This document shows positions 1 to 7,090 of a stretch of DNA of 7,136 nt, piece by piece. Within the stretch, counting starts at the first letter, position 1. The number at the start of each line of letters is the position of its first letter. The notes under the pieces are model-generated. The model was not told where the DNA came from. It did no database searches and saw only the letters and a program-made list of their open reading frames with translations. The position numbers and the translations under genes are program-made. Source of the stretch: an uncultured Rubritalea sp. (GTDB taxonomy: Bacteria; Verrucomicrobiota; Verrucomicrobiia; Verrucomicrobiales; Akkermansiaceae); assembly GCA_937951395.1 (NCBI GenBank), contig CALFBV010000038.1:1-7136 (forward strand), given 5' to 3'.

Positions 1-566
1 AAAAGGTGCTGTAATCGCTTGATAGTGATAATTTCTGTATTCCCATCATTAAGCGGGAGCTCGGTAACCTTCTCCGTTGCGACAGCATAGTCAGTTTGTA
101 CGGAATTAATAAAATCGCTATTGGCCTGGGTATCTAAGCGAACAACAAATGCCTTTCGCTTAGGTTCTTGAGTCGTATCAGTGTAATCTTTGATATCTCG
201 CTTTCCTTTAAATGTACTTTGGAAGGCACTCTCAGTAGTGATCTGTGTGAGATAATCATCTGCTCTAAGCTTATTATCTATATAGTATTTATTGACTGCA
301 GCTGGGTCATTTTTATCGCCTTCGAAATTTTCTAATGGCTCGATGAGAATTTTGTCATTTTCTAGCAAGGTCACAAATTCTGCCACCCCTATTTCCTTAT
401 TCTTATCGCTATCGTTGCTCATGTTATAAGCCATCATGATGATTCCCATTCCGATGAGTAGAAGGAAGATGACTCTCCAATTGGTGCCAGATTTAACGGG
501 CTTGCCATCTGGCCCCATTGGACCTTTCGGAGTTGGTGGTGGTTCTGGTGGACGTTGATTTGCCAT
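1..566 (-). CDS. ftsH: FtsH-like ATP-dependent zinc metalloprotease, N-terminal part (runs off left edge)
   Basis: The visible part is 188 codons from ATG at 566-564, open to the window edge. It has a proline/glycine-rich cytoplasmic start (residues 1-22, including PPEPPPTPKGP), an NWR motif, one hydrophobic membrane segment at about residues 31-47, and then a hydrophilic mixed alpha/beta region beginning near residue 57 (EIGVAEFVTLLEND). This order matches the N-terminus of FtsH: first membrane anchor followed by the extracytoplasmic domain, where an 'F..LL' element after the first anchor is usual. FtsH is a membrane-anchored AAA+ hexamer that degrades misfolded membrane proteins and some regulators. 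The extracytoplasmic region is already more than 130 residues long here with no second anchor reached, longer than in E. coli FtsH. The AAA+ Walker motifs and the HEXXH zinc site would lie beyond the edge, so the identity rests on the N-terminal pattern only. There is no Shine-Dalgarno before the ATG. Another single-anchor membrane protein remains possible. Confidence 0.6.
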   Translation of the reverse strand, partial: MANQRPPEPPPTPKGPMGPDGKPVKSGTNWRVIFLLLIGMGIIMMAYNMSNDSDKNKEIGVAEFVTLLENDKILIEPLENFEGDKNDPAAVNKYYIDNKLRADDYLTQITTESAFQSTFKGKRDIKDYTDTTQEPKRKAFVVRLDTQANSDFINSVQTDYAVATEKVTELPLNDGNTEIITIKRLQHL

Positions 567-574
567 AATGTGTA

Positions 575-602
575 AATTTATATGTGATCGAGAAAGTGTT
601 AA
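575..602 (-). promoter_or_regulatory. Possible promoter of the ftsH-like gene
   Basis: On the minus strand TTAACA (602-597, five of six bases of the -35 consensus) is followed after 16 bases by TAAATT (580-575, four of six of the -10 consensus). An overlapping TATAAA (582-577) is a better -10 but leaves only a 14-base spacer. Either would start transcription within about ten bases of the ATG at 566, giving a very short leader or none. This is a consensus match by eye only. Confidence 0.25.
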
Positions 603-720
603 TCGTGATGAATCCCCTCACTTCTTAAGGAAAAATCTCTCGTAACTGTGGGCAGAACGTATCGACAAAGATGAAAAAGAAAACCATTTTTTGCCTGATG
701 GTGAAAAAAATCTCATTTTT

Positions 721-769
721 CTCTCTGGTGACTTGCGCTCTACTCTCTAGCCATTCACTATCTCTCTAG
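721..769 (+). repeat. Three CTCTCTRG direct repeats just upstream of the ABC gene
   Basis: CTCTCTGG lies at 721-728 and CTCTCTAG at 743-750 and 762-769, with start-to-start distances of 22 and 19 bases. The stretch between them is pyrimidine-rich. The last copy overlaps the first base of the GTG start codon, where a ribosome binding site would normally sit but is absent. The copies could be a protein-binding site or an element in the mRNA leader. They are short, and chance within a CT-rich stretch is a real alternative. Confidence 0.35.
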
Positions 770-3700
770 TGGAATCTCACCCCGAATCTAAAAACCGCAA
801 GCCCCGATTACAGCTTTTCCAGCCTGCTACCATGCTGCGACGCTGGATCTCACCCACGCCCAAGTCTATCGAACACGTGGGGACGCTGGTTGACGTCTTC
901 GCATCTTTCGTCGCCTTGGACGGCTCTGTGGATGCTGCCGAGGCTGAGGTAGCGCTAGATTTACTACGCCACGCTTACCCTGAGGCTGATCATGGATGGC
1001 TAGCGCGGAGACTCCAGCGCGCCTTCCGCAACCCATCTACTACTCAATCACTCGCAGATCAGATCACTAAATTGATGGATGAGAGATCCATTACCTCGCT
1101 GGGGCTCCAGCTGTATTTACTGATCGATTCTTCTACGAGCAAGAAACGTGGACTCATCGCATTCCGAGAATTACTCACTCTCATCGGTTATGAGGAGCTA
1201 GGTAAAACGATCTGCGATGAGATGAATGACCACTTTCGTCCTGATGACGAGTTGCCTTTCACACGCGTTATTTTCTCCAGAAATCCAGATGCAGATGTCA
1301 TCGTACCGCCAGAATCTACGCACCACGCCTTCCGCCTCTACCGAAATGACCAGATCATCATCCTCAGGAATACTGGAGAGCACACGCTCTGGGTGGGTGG
1401 CACGGCTATCCTTTCCGGGCAGATTCTCAGACTAAGATCGCACCAGAGACTCAGTATGCCAGAGTGGACTCTCTCAGCAGATGACCTCAGCTTCTTCCTC
1501 ACTAGCAAACAGCAGAAAGAATCCCGATCCCTCTTCATTCACGAAACGAGTCAGGGTATCATCGCGGAGCGGAGCAGATCACGGCAGAGCTCGATGTTGG
1601 TGAAATTTAACACCAAAGTAACTCTCAGCGTCATCCGCCCATCTGACATCACAGTGGAAGGGCGCTCCACAACAATAGGGGGAGCCCCGAGTGAACTATT
1701 CCTACATGAACAACTAACACTTTCTGACGGGAGAAAAGTAACCCTAGAACATCTACGCAAACAAGCGATGGAAGCAGGCGGCAGATTTAAGCTAAACCAG
1801 AATGAGCAAACCGTGATGGCATCCAACGATCCCACTCTTCTTAAGAAAGGTGATCTTCTGCTCTCACCGGGGTTGGCTGGGAAGGTGGCGCTGAAAATTA
1901 AATTTAACCCTCAGACCTCTGTCGGTGAACTTGAGGTGATCCAGGCTGAGCGCGGGGTTTTCGTAAATAATCAGTTGGTTAAGCAGAACTGCCCACTCAA
2001 TGATGGAATGCTGATCCGCTTGAGCGCAAGTCAGGGCATTCGCTGTAGATTCACTGATGGATTTATTGATGAGGAGCGCACCGTCATCCGAGAACTAAAG
2101 CTCGATGGCGTCTCCCATGAATTTGTTAAATCTGAAACCGTGCTAGACAACATCGACCTCACGATCACCAGAGGTGAAATGCTATGCATTATGGGTCCTA
2201 GTGGTTGTGGAAAATCCACACTACTCTCTGCCGTAGCAGGCCAGCTGAAGCCTAAGCGTGGGCACATCCGCCTCAATGGGATCTCGCTCTACATGCACCG
2301 TGATAGACTAGCTCCCTTCATCACATACATGCCGCAAGAAGAAGCGCTGAATGCGAATCTAACCGTGCGTGAGCATCTCGACCATGCCTGCTCAATAAGG
2401 CGACCACAGGTATCTCGCCAAGAGCAATCCAAGCGCATCGATGGCATCCTCGCCGAACTAGCGCTCCAGCCCCTAGCACACAGAAAAGTAGGATCTCCTG
2501 GAGATAAAAGCATCAGTGGAGGTGAGCGTGGCAGACTGAATCTGGGCTTGGATTTAGGTTCATCAGCAGAAATATTATTGTTTGATGAACCTATCTCTGG
2601 ACTTTCATCGAAGGACTCAGAGCACGTCGCGGAGACTCTCAAAAGTATAGCTCAGGATAAAATCGTCATTGCATCACTCCATCGTCCTGGCTCCAGCGTC
2701 CTTAGCCTTTTCGATAAGGTCTTACTACTTGATAAAGGTGGCCGGGTTGCCTTCTTCGGCACTTCTGAGGAAATGTTTGAGTATTTCAAGCATGCTTGTC
2801 TAGAGCTACAAATCCCAATCCGCAGACGACATAATTTGGAACAAGATAGCGCTGCGGACTTCGTTTTCGACGTCTTAGAAACTCCACTACACAACCTAAC
2901 GCAATCTAACAATACCGACTACGCAAGACGATTTCCACCTCGATTTTGGCAAGAGCGATTTGAGAGTCATCGTCTGTTAGAAAGTGTTGCCAGTGGCGAG
3001 GTACCTGCGCAGACCCAGATAGGAGGAGCTCCGCGTGCGGCAGACAACATGCCCATCCCGATAAGCCGAAAGCGAACGTTCAAAGATCACATCTTTCTGT
3101 TTCAGACTCACCTTCGTCGCTCAATTCTTTCTAAATTTCGCAACAGAGGCACCCTCTATTCTACCATTCTTGAGGCACCTATACTCGCATTCCTGATCGG
3201 CCTCACACTCCACGCATCTGAAGAAGGCAGCTATGACTTTGGTGCCTCTACTAACCTCATTGAATACCTATTCCTCTCTGTGACTGTAGGTATGTTCTTA
3301 GGACTAACTAATAGCGCGACTGAAATCCTACGAGATAAGCCTGTATTGCGACGCGAGCGAAATCACCGCTATGGCACGGGCATCTACGTGATGGCAAAGT
3401 TCAGCACCCTTGCGATGCTCGCCATCATCCAGTCTGGGATCTACATCGCCATAGGAAACTACATGTTAGAGATCGAAGCCATGTTCCTCTATCACTGGTG
3501 CTGGATGAGCCTCACCGCGATAGTTGGCACCGCCATGGCGCTTCTGATCTCGTCTGCCGTTAAGACTGAACGCGCGGCTTTAAGCGCTGTCCCTCTGCTG
3601 CTCGTCCCACAGTTACTGCTAGCTGGCGCCTTAGTCAAATTTGAAGACATGAACCGCGGGCTCTTCCAGGGGGGAGAGATGGCTAGAAAAGAAGGAGCTG

Positions 3701-4314
3701 AGCCATTCCCCGCTAGACTCATGCCACTACGCTATGCCTTCGAGGGAATCATCGTCACGCAGGCTAATAAAAACTGGTACAACAGACACACCAACATCCT
3801 CATCTACGAACGCGACTCTCTCAAAGACCAAGTCGATCCCGACTCTGGAGAATCTAATCTAACAAACGACCAGGTAGAACGTCTAGCTACACTCCAACTA
3901 GCCATTCAGAGAGTGGATGCAGCAGAAGCGCCCGATAGAGCATCCGCGAAAACTCTCACTAAGAGCATAGTCCAACTAGGCCTCACTGGCACCCAGGAAG
4001 AACTAGAAGATCTCCCCGTCCGTGATGAAGACAGCGTTCATCCGACCTGCCAATCCTACTTCAAAAACGAGAAACTCAGCAACGTCACCAAAATCACTAA
4101 TGCCACGAGAGCAAGCAACGCGCTCAAACATGATGATGACGAGGGCAACAGCATCGCCGAAACAAACTCTGTCTTCCTCGATGAGTGGAAATTCTGGTTC
4201 GACATAAAATTTAGCACTATCAAGTGGTGTCTCGCTATCCTAGGTCTCATCACATCTACCTGCCTCATTCTCTCCATCTTCATCATCACTAAATGGAATC
4301 GCAAAGTCAGCTAA
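769..4314 (+). CDS. Large TerB-like/FHA-like/ABC ATPase/ABC2 membrane half-transporter (1181 aa)
   Basis: This is a single-chain ABC half-transporter of the inner membrane, probably an exporter that works as a dimer; the substrate is unknown. Domains in order: an acidic helical TerB-like module (about residues 35-155); a beta-rich FHA-like stretch (185-245, NTGEHTLWVGGTAI); a second FHA-like module (360-432, GVFVNNQLV); the ABC ATPase (437-672); and an ABCG-like ABC2 membrane domain (775-1180). ATPase motifs are Walker A GPSGCGKST 476-484, Q-loop Q523, signature SGGER 583-587, Walker B ILLFDEP 602-608 and switch H638. The D-loop reads SGLSS rather than SGLD. Five hydrophobic segments lie at about 797-815, 828-849, 874-895, 907-930 and 936-957. 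A hydrophilic region of about 190 residues follows, then a last segment at 1151-1175. FHA-bearing ABC exporters are known, for example mycobacterial Rv1747. The start is GTG at 769, the first after an in-frame stop at 748; ATG at 832 (residue 22) is an alternative. Neither has a Shine-Dalgarno. The gene stands alone on its strand. Confidence 0.85.
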   Translation: MESHPESKNRKPRLQLFQPATMLRRWISPTPKSIEHVGTLVDVFASFVALDGSVDAAEAEVALDLLRHAYPEADHGWLARRLQRAFRNPSTTQSLADQITKLMDERSITSLGLQLYLLIDSSTSKKRGLIAFRELLTLIGYEELGKTICDEMNDHFRPDDELPFTRVIFSRNPDADVIVPPESTHHAFRLYRNDQIIILRNTGEHTLWVGGTAILSGQILRLRSHQRLSMPEWTLSADDLSFFLTSKQQKESRSLFIHETSQGIIAERSRSRQSSMLVKFNTKVTLSVIRPSDITVEGRSTTIGGAPSELFLHEQLTLSDGRKVTLEHLRKQAMEAGGRFKLNQNEQTVMASNDPTLLKKGDLLLSPGLAGKVALKIKFNPQTSVGELEVIQAERGVFVNNQLVKQNCPLNDGMLIRLSASQGIRCRFTDGFIDEERTVIRELKLDGVSHEFVKSETVLDNIDLTITRGEMLCIMGPSGCGKSTLLSAVAGQLKPKRGHIRLNGISLYMHRDRLAPFITYMPQEEALNANLTVREHLDHACSIRRPQVSRQEQSKRIDGILAELALQPLAHRKVGSPGDKSISGGERGRLNLGLDLGSSAEILLFDEPISGLSSKDSEHVAETLKSIAQDKIVIASLHRPGSSVLSLFDKVLLLDKGGRVAFFGTSEEMFEYFKHACLELQIPIRRRHNLEQDSAADFVFDVLETPLHNLTQSNNTDYARRFPPRFWQERFESHRLLESVASGEVPAQTQIGGAPRAADNMPIPISRKRTFKDHIFLFQTHLRRSILSKFRNRGTLYSTILEAPILAFLIGLTLHASEEGSYDFGASTNLIEYLFLSVTVGMFLGLTNSATEILRDKPVLRRERNHRYGTGIYVMAKFSTLAMLAIIQSGIYIAIGNYMLEIEAMFLYHWCWMSLTAIVGTAMALLISSAVKTERAALSAVPLLLVPQLLLAGALVKFEDMNRGLFQGGEMARKEGAEPFPARLMPLRYAFEGIIVTQANKNWYNRHTNILIYERDSLKDQVDPDSGESNLTNDQVERLATLQLAIQRVDAAEAPDRASAKTLTKSIVQLGLTGTQEELEDLPVRDEDSVHPTCQSYFKNEKLSNVTKITNATRASNALKHDDDEGNSIAETNSVFLDEWKFWFDIKFSTIKWCLAILGLITSTCLILSIFIITKWNRKVS

Positions 4315-4381
4315 TACGGAGTTAAAGCAGTCGCGATATAAATCATCGATCTACAAGAATACTGGTTCGAAAGTCATATAG

Positions 4382-5386
4382 CTAGCCTCCCAGATATGAC
4401 ATCTCTGCCTTTGGTAAGTCTTCTGTTAGGCTACTGCGTTGCTCTGAATAGTTGTCGGCTCTGTTTGACCAGTTTTGCTCTAACAGAGCATCTATTTCTT
4501 CATCGCTAGCTCCATCTCGAAGAATGTTTTTAATGTCCATACCTTGGGAAGCGAATAGGCAGGTGAATATTTTTCCGTCCGCAGAGAGGCGCGCTCTGTT
4601 GCAGGCACTACAAAATGGTTTGGTGACAGAGCTGATAAAACCTATCTCAAACCCCGGCCCCTCTGTAATCTCATAACGCTGGGCAGTCTCCCCCGCTATT
4701 CTAGTAGCTTTCGTAAGGGGTATTTCTTTTAAAAGAATCTCTAACAATTCGTGAGATGGGACTACTTCGCCCAGCTTCCAGCCATTTACATTTCCTGTGT
4801 CCATGTACTCGATGTAACGCATAGATATGGCTCTGCTTCTTGCGAACTCCGCTAGTGCCAAGACTTCAGTATCATTGATGCCGCGTTTGATCACGGCATT
4901 CACCTTTACTCCTAGACCTGCTGAGAGAGCCGCATCTATTCCTGCTACGACCTTGTCTGAGCTAGCACCCACACCGTTCATTTTACCGAAAACATCTGCG
5001 TCTAGAGCATCTAAGGAAACAGTCACTCGATGTAAACCTGCAGCCTTTAAATCTGCTGCATGCTTTTCTAACAGAGTAGCATTGGTGGTCATCGCGATGT
5101 CATCTACGCCCTCAATTTTTGCGAGCTTCGATACTAGTTCTGCAAGGTCGCGCCTAAGCAGTGGCTCACCACCAGTGAGCCTTAATTTCCTCACCCCTAG
5201 CTTCACAAATCGTTTTGCGATCCGTTCTATCTCATCAAACCGCAAAATTTCTTTTCTCGGAAGAAAGCTGTATCCCGCTCCAAACACTTCTACTGGCATG
5301 CAGTAGCGGCAGCGGAAATTGCACCGATCCGTGACTGAGATCCGTAGATCTCTGAGTGGTCGGTTGAGCTTGTCGGTTAGATCCAT
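4382..5386 (-). CDS. moaA: GTP 3',8-cyclase MoaA (molybdenum cofactor biosynthesis)
   Basis: MoaA is a cytoplasmic radical-SAM enzyme that converts GTP to 3',8-cyclo-7,8-dihydro-GTP, which MoaC turns into cyclic pyranopterin monophosphate. The 334-residue product has all the family landmarks: the radical-SAM cluster ligands C22, C26 and C29 (CNFRCRYC); TGGEP at 71-75, the SAM-binding loop; the second, C-terminal 4Fe-4S cluster C259, C262 and C276; arginines R264 and R266 in NRAR, corresponding to the GTP-contacting residues in the Staphylococcus aureus enzyme; and the C-terminal double glycine (G333, G334) that completes the active site. The length is normal and nothing is broken. The start at 5386 is ATG, 10 bases after the pyrC stop, with an A/T-rich leader and no Shine-Dalgarno, so it is very probably co-transcribed with pyrC. 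No other moa, mob or moe gene is in the window; MoaC and the rest must be encoded elsewhere. Confidence 0.97.
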   Translation of the reverse strand: MDLTDKLNRPLRDLRISVTDRCNFRCRYCMPVEVFGAGYSFLPRKEILRFDEIERIAKRFVKLGVRKLRLTGGEPLLRRDLAELVSKLAKIEGVDDIAMTTNATLLEKHAADLKAAGLHRVTVSLDALDADVFGKMNGVGASSDKVVAGIDAALSAGLGVKVNAVIKRGINDTEVLALAEFARSRAISMRYIEYMDTGNVNGWKLGEVVPSHELLEILLKEIPLTKATRIAGETAQRYEITEGPGFEIGFISSVTKPFCSACNRARLSADGKIFTCLFASQGMDIKNILRDGASDEEIDALLEQNWSNRADNYSEQRSSLTEDLPKAEMSYLGG

Positions 5387-5396
5387 TTTGTAAATA

Positions 5397-6410
5397 TTAA
5401 GTAATTGAGCTCACTGCCCAGTCTAGCGTTTCACCGGCGTGCATAGGTATTACTGTCTGACCGTGACCTTCGTAGGCAGCGGGAACCACGAAGGCTTGCT
5501 TGCTGACTATCACCTTCTTCTCTAGTGGTGTGATTCCGTAGAGACGCTGGGCATTGTCGGATAGAAATGCTTGCAGATTGTCCAATTTGCCGTGCTTATC
5601 GAAAAGTTGAGCAAGTCTAGCAATAGCTAGCGGTGAGGTGAAGACACCAGCTGCGCAGCCACAGCACTCTTTCTTGCTAAGTGGGTGTGGAGCGCTATCG
5701 CTCCCGAACATCAGGCTCGGATTAGCTTCGAGCGCTGCTTGGAGCAGAGCCTCCCTGTCCTCGGGGCGTTTCGCGATAGGCTTACAGAATAAATGTGGAT
5801 TTAGCATCCCGCCTGCCACATCATCTAAGGTGATGATCAGATGCTGGAGCGTGACAGTGGCGCGGAGGTTCTCATAGCGTCCCATGAGGTCTACTGCATC
5901 TGCTGTAGTGATGTGCTCCATGGTGATTTGTAGTTTGGGAAATTTCTTCGCTAGGTATTCGTAACTGGCCAAAAATTCTTTTTCTCTATCCATTACAAAT
6001 CCATGCGTCTCACCGTGAACCATAAGCGGGATACCCATTTCTTCCATCATCTTAAACGTAGGCTCCACAGCATCAAGTGCCTTTACTCCAGCTTCGCTGT
6101 TTGTCGTAGCGCCTGCTGGGTAGAGTTTTATACCTAGGATGTGCTCCTTCGCCTCAACTAGCTCTGCCTCTGTGTATTGACGGAAGAATAGCATCATGTA
6201 GGGCTCGAAAACATCTGATCCTTGAGCGGCGGTGATCCGCTCACGATACGCGAGTAGGCTCTTGAGGTTGTCTACAGGCGGAACAAGATTAGGCATTATC
6301 ACTGCTCCAGAAAATGTTTCTGTCGTGAGCGGAGTCACTAGCTTCATCATCTCTTCATCGCGTAGATGAAGGTGCATATCGAGTGGTGAGTGGAGTGTTA
6401 TTTCGTTCAT
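5397..6410 (-). CDS. pyrC: Dihydroorotase, class II (PyrC)
   Basis: PyrC interconverts N-carbamoyl-L-aspartate and dihydroorotate, the third step of de novo pyrimidine synthesis, in the cytoplasm. From ATG at 6410 the protein is 337 residues, close to the E. coli enzyme. Two-zinc-site residues are all present: H13 and H15 (DMHLHLRD), the lysine expected to be carbamylated K95 ([13 protein letters not shown]), H132 (MVHGE), H166 (MEHIT) and D238 (GSDSAPH, with H242). Substrate-loop signatures MPNLVPPV and [10 protein letters not shown] match the class II (E. coli-like) form rather than the longer CAD/PyrC type I. The gene sits 13 bases after the DUF5069 stop and 10 bases before moaA. The start could lie further upstream: TTG at 6422 has AGGGGAG eight bases ahead, and ATG at 6446 would overlap the upstream gene. 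ATG at 6410 is chosen because the domain begins within a dozen residues of it. Confidence 0.96.
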   Translation of the reverse strand: MNEITLHSPLDMHLHLRDEEMMKLVTPLTTETFSGAVIMPNLVPPVDNLKSLLAYRERITAAQGSDVFEPYMMLFFRQYTEAELVEAKEHILGIKLYPAGATTNSEAGVKALDAVEPTFKMMEEMGIPLMVHGETHGFVMDREKEFLASYEYLAKKFPKLQITMEHITTADAVDLMGRYENLRATVTLQHLIITLDDVAGGMLNPHLFCKPIAKRPEDREALLQAALEANPSLMFGSDSAPHPLSKKECCGCAAGVFTSPLAIARLAQLFDKHGKLDNLQAFLSDNAQRLYGITPLEKKVIVSKQAFVVPAAYEGHGQTVIPMHAGETLDWAVSSIT

Positions 6411-6419
6411 TTGATTTAT

Positions 6420-6437
6420 CAATTTAATTTCTCCCCT
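6420..6437 (-). promoter_or_regulatory. Shine-Dalgarno-like AGGGGAG placed for an alternative TTG start of pyrC
   Basis: On the minus strand AGGGGAG (6437-6431) lies inside the last codons of the DUF5069 gene. It is eight bases before an in-frame TTG (6422-6420), which itself follows the DUF5069 stop codon by one base (TAA-A-TTG). It is the only purine-rich ribosome-binding-like motif at a normal distance from a possible start in the window. It is 20 bases from the ATG at 6410, too far for ordinary use there. It could serve translational coupling with a four-residue longer PyrC, or be part of coding sequence only. Confidence 0.3.
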
Positions 6438-6858
6438 CATCTGCATCGATCAGCCCAAAGAAACTCACAATATCGTCTCTACCTTCCAGCTCGCTCTCCG
6501 ACTTACGCTTTTCCAATAGCTCTGAGAGATCATCCCGGTGCCCACGATTCAGCATATAACTCAGCCACCAGTCACGCTCCTCGGAGGTGCGCTCGCCACC
6601 GACAGAAACTGCCCATTCAAGAGCCTCCGAATCATTGAGTCCGCTCTGGACTTTGGCGACGAGATCCAAATAATCGATTCTCAAGTATTCGCAGGTCCAT
6701 TTATCAAAGCCTCCTCCTAGGTTTGACAAATAATCTGCATGCAGATCACCCGATGCTTCTAGGCGAATTTTATCGCACATTCTTACAAAATAAGGGATTC
6801 CGCCCACTTCCTCTAATGGGCTTTTGGGGAAAATAGAAGTTTGGTTCACTACAGACAT
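6424..6858 (-). CDS. DUF5069 domain-containing protein, function unknown
   Basis: This is a small acidic soluble protein of 144 residues from ATG at 6858, with no signal peptide or membrane segment. It resembles the DUF5069 family, which to my recollection occurs in Verrucomicrobiota and cyanobacteria. It shows the family's pattern: an early GGI followed by R.CDKIRL (residues 19-33) and G.L; a middle 'CEYLRID...L...VQSG..D.EALEW' stretch (56-82); and a C-terminal NRGHRDD (104-110), GRDDI (126-130) and IDADEGR (137-143). No catalytic motif can be named. It is the first gene of a tight cluster with pyrC (13-base gap) and moaA. A GTG at 6882 would add eight residues; ATG is preferred because the extra residues look unlike the family and neither start has a normally spaced Shine-Dalgarno. 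The family call is from memory of its conserved pattern. Confidence 0.75.
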   Translation of the reverse strand: MSVVNQTSIFPKSPLEEVGGIPYFVRMCDKIRLEASGDLHADYLSNLGGGFDKWTCEYLRIDYLDLVAKVQSGLNDSEALEWAVSVGGERTSEERDWWLSYMLNRGHRDDLSELLEKRKSESELEGRDDIVSFFGLIDADEGRN

Positions 6859-6966
6859 GCCCCCATCATCTTCACCTGTCACCTAAGGTCAAGAAACTGC
6901 ACATTTTTTTCTGAAAAAACTTACCTCACATTTTTTAAACAACAAAAAATAAACCGTAACTCACTT

Positions 6967-6995
6967 ACTATAAAGTAGTTAATTTAATTAATAAA
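6967..6995 (-). promoter_or_regulatory. Possible promoter of the DUF5069-pyrC-moaA operon
   Basis: On the minus strand TATAGT (6972-6967) matches five of six -10 bases. At a 17-base spacing the -35 position is TTTATT (6995-6990), a poor match. The surrounding sequence is very AT-rich, which could act like an UP element. It would give a leader of roughly 100 bases before the ATG at 6858. This is a weak call by eye; the operon must have a promoter somewhere in 6859-7136 or beyond. Confidence 0.22.
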
Positions 6996-7018
6996 AACCC
7001 CAAAGAAATTGTGACCTT

Positions 7019-7062
7019 TAAGAGCTAAGTTTTGTCCAAAGCTGTGTGATAATTAGCTTTTA
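7019..7062. repeat. 10-bp inverted repeat with 24-base spacer
   Basis: TAAGAGCTAA (7019-7028) can pair with TTAGCTTTTA (7053-7062) over ten positions with a single G-T wobble. The 24-base loop is long and neither strand has a terminator-like T-run directly after the stem. It lies about 160 bases upstream of the DUF5069 start, outside any gene. It could be an operator or a structured RNA element, or be chance in AT-rich DNA. Confidence 0.4.
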
Positions 7063-7090
7063 CTAAGCCCCCTCCCAAAACACAAAACAA

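Noticed and set aside
687..710. Hairpin TTTTTTGCC-TGAT-GGTGAAAAAA between the divergent genes
   Set aside because: The stem is mostly A-T pairs with two wobbles and competes with an adjacent A/T pairing. Neither neighbouring gene ends here, so a terminator is not expected.
1551..1835. Antisense open frame of 94 residues inside the ABC gene
   Set aside because: It lies wholly opposite a well-supported coding region, has a low-complexity serine/arginine-rich product and no recognisable motif.
769..4314. Tellurite-resistance or phage-defence (Ter) locus
   Set aside because: The TerB-like module is only a domain of the transporter. No TerC, TerD or other Ter-system gene is in the window.
4315..4381. 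Shared terminator between the convergent ABC and moaA genes
   Set aside because: Only four-base pairings such as CGAT/ATCG are visible and there is no T-run on either strand.
4827..5306. Plus-strand open frame of 159 residues opposite moaA
   Set aside because: The opposite strand encodes intact MoaA with all cluster cysteines. The product here is serine/alanine-rich with no family resemblance.
6864..6892. Promoter with TTGACC on the minus strand just before the DUF5069 gene
   Set aside because: The -35 match is good, but the -10 position at a 17-base spacing is ATGATG, a poor match, and the transcript would begin inside the coding sequence.
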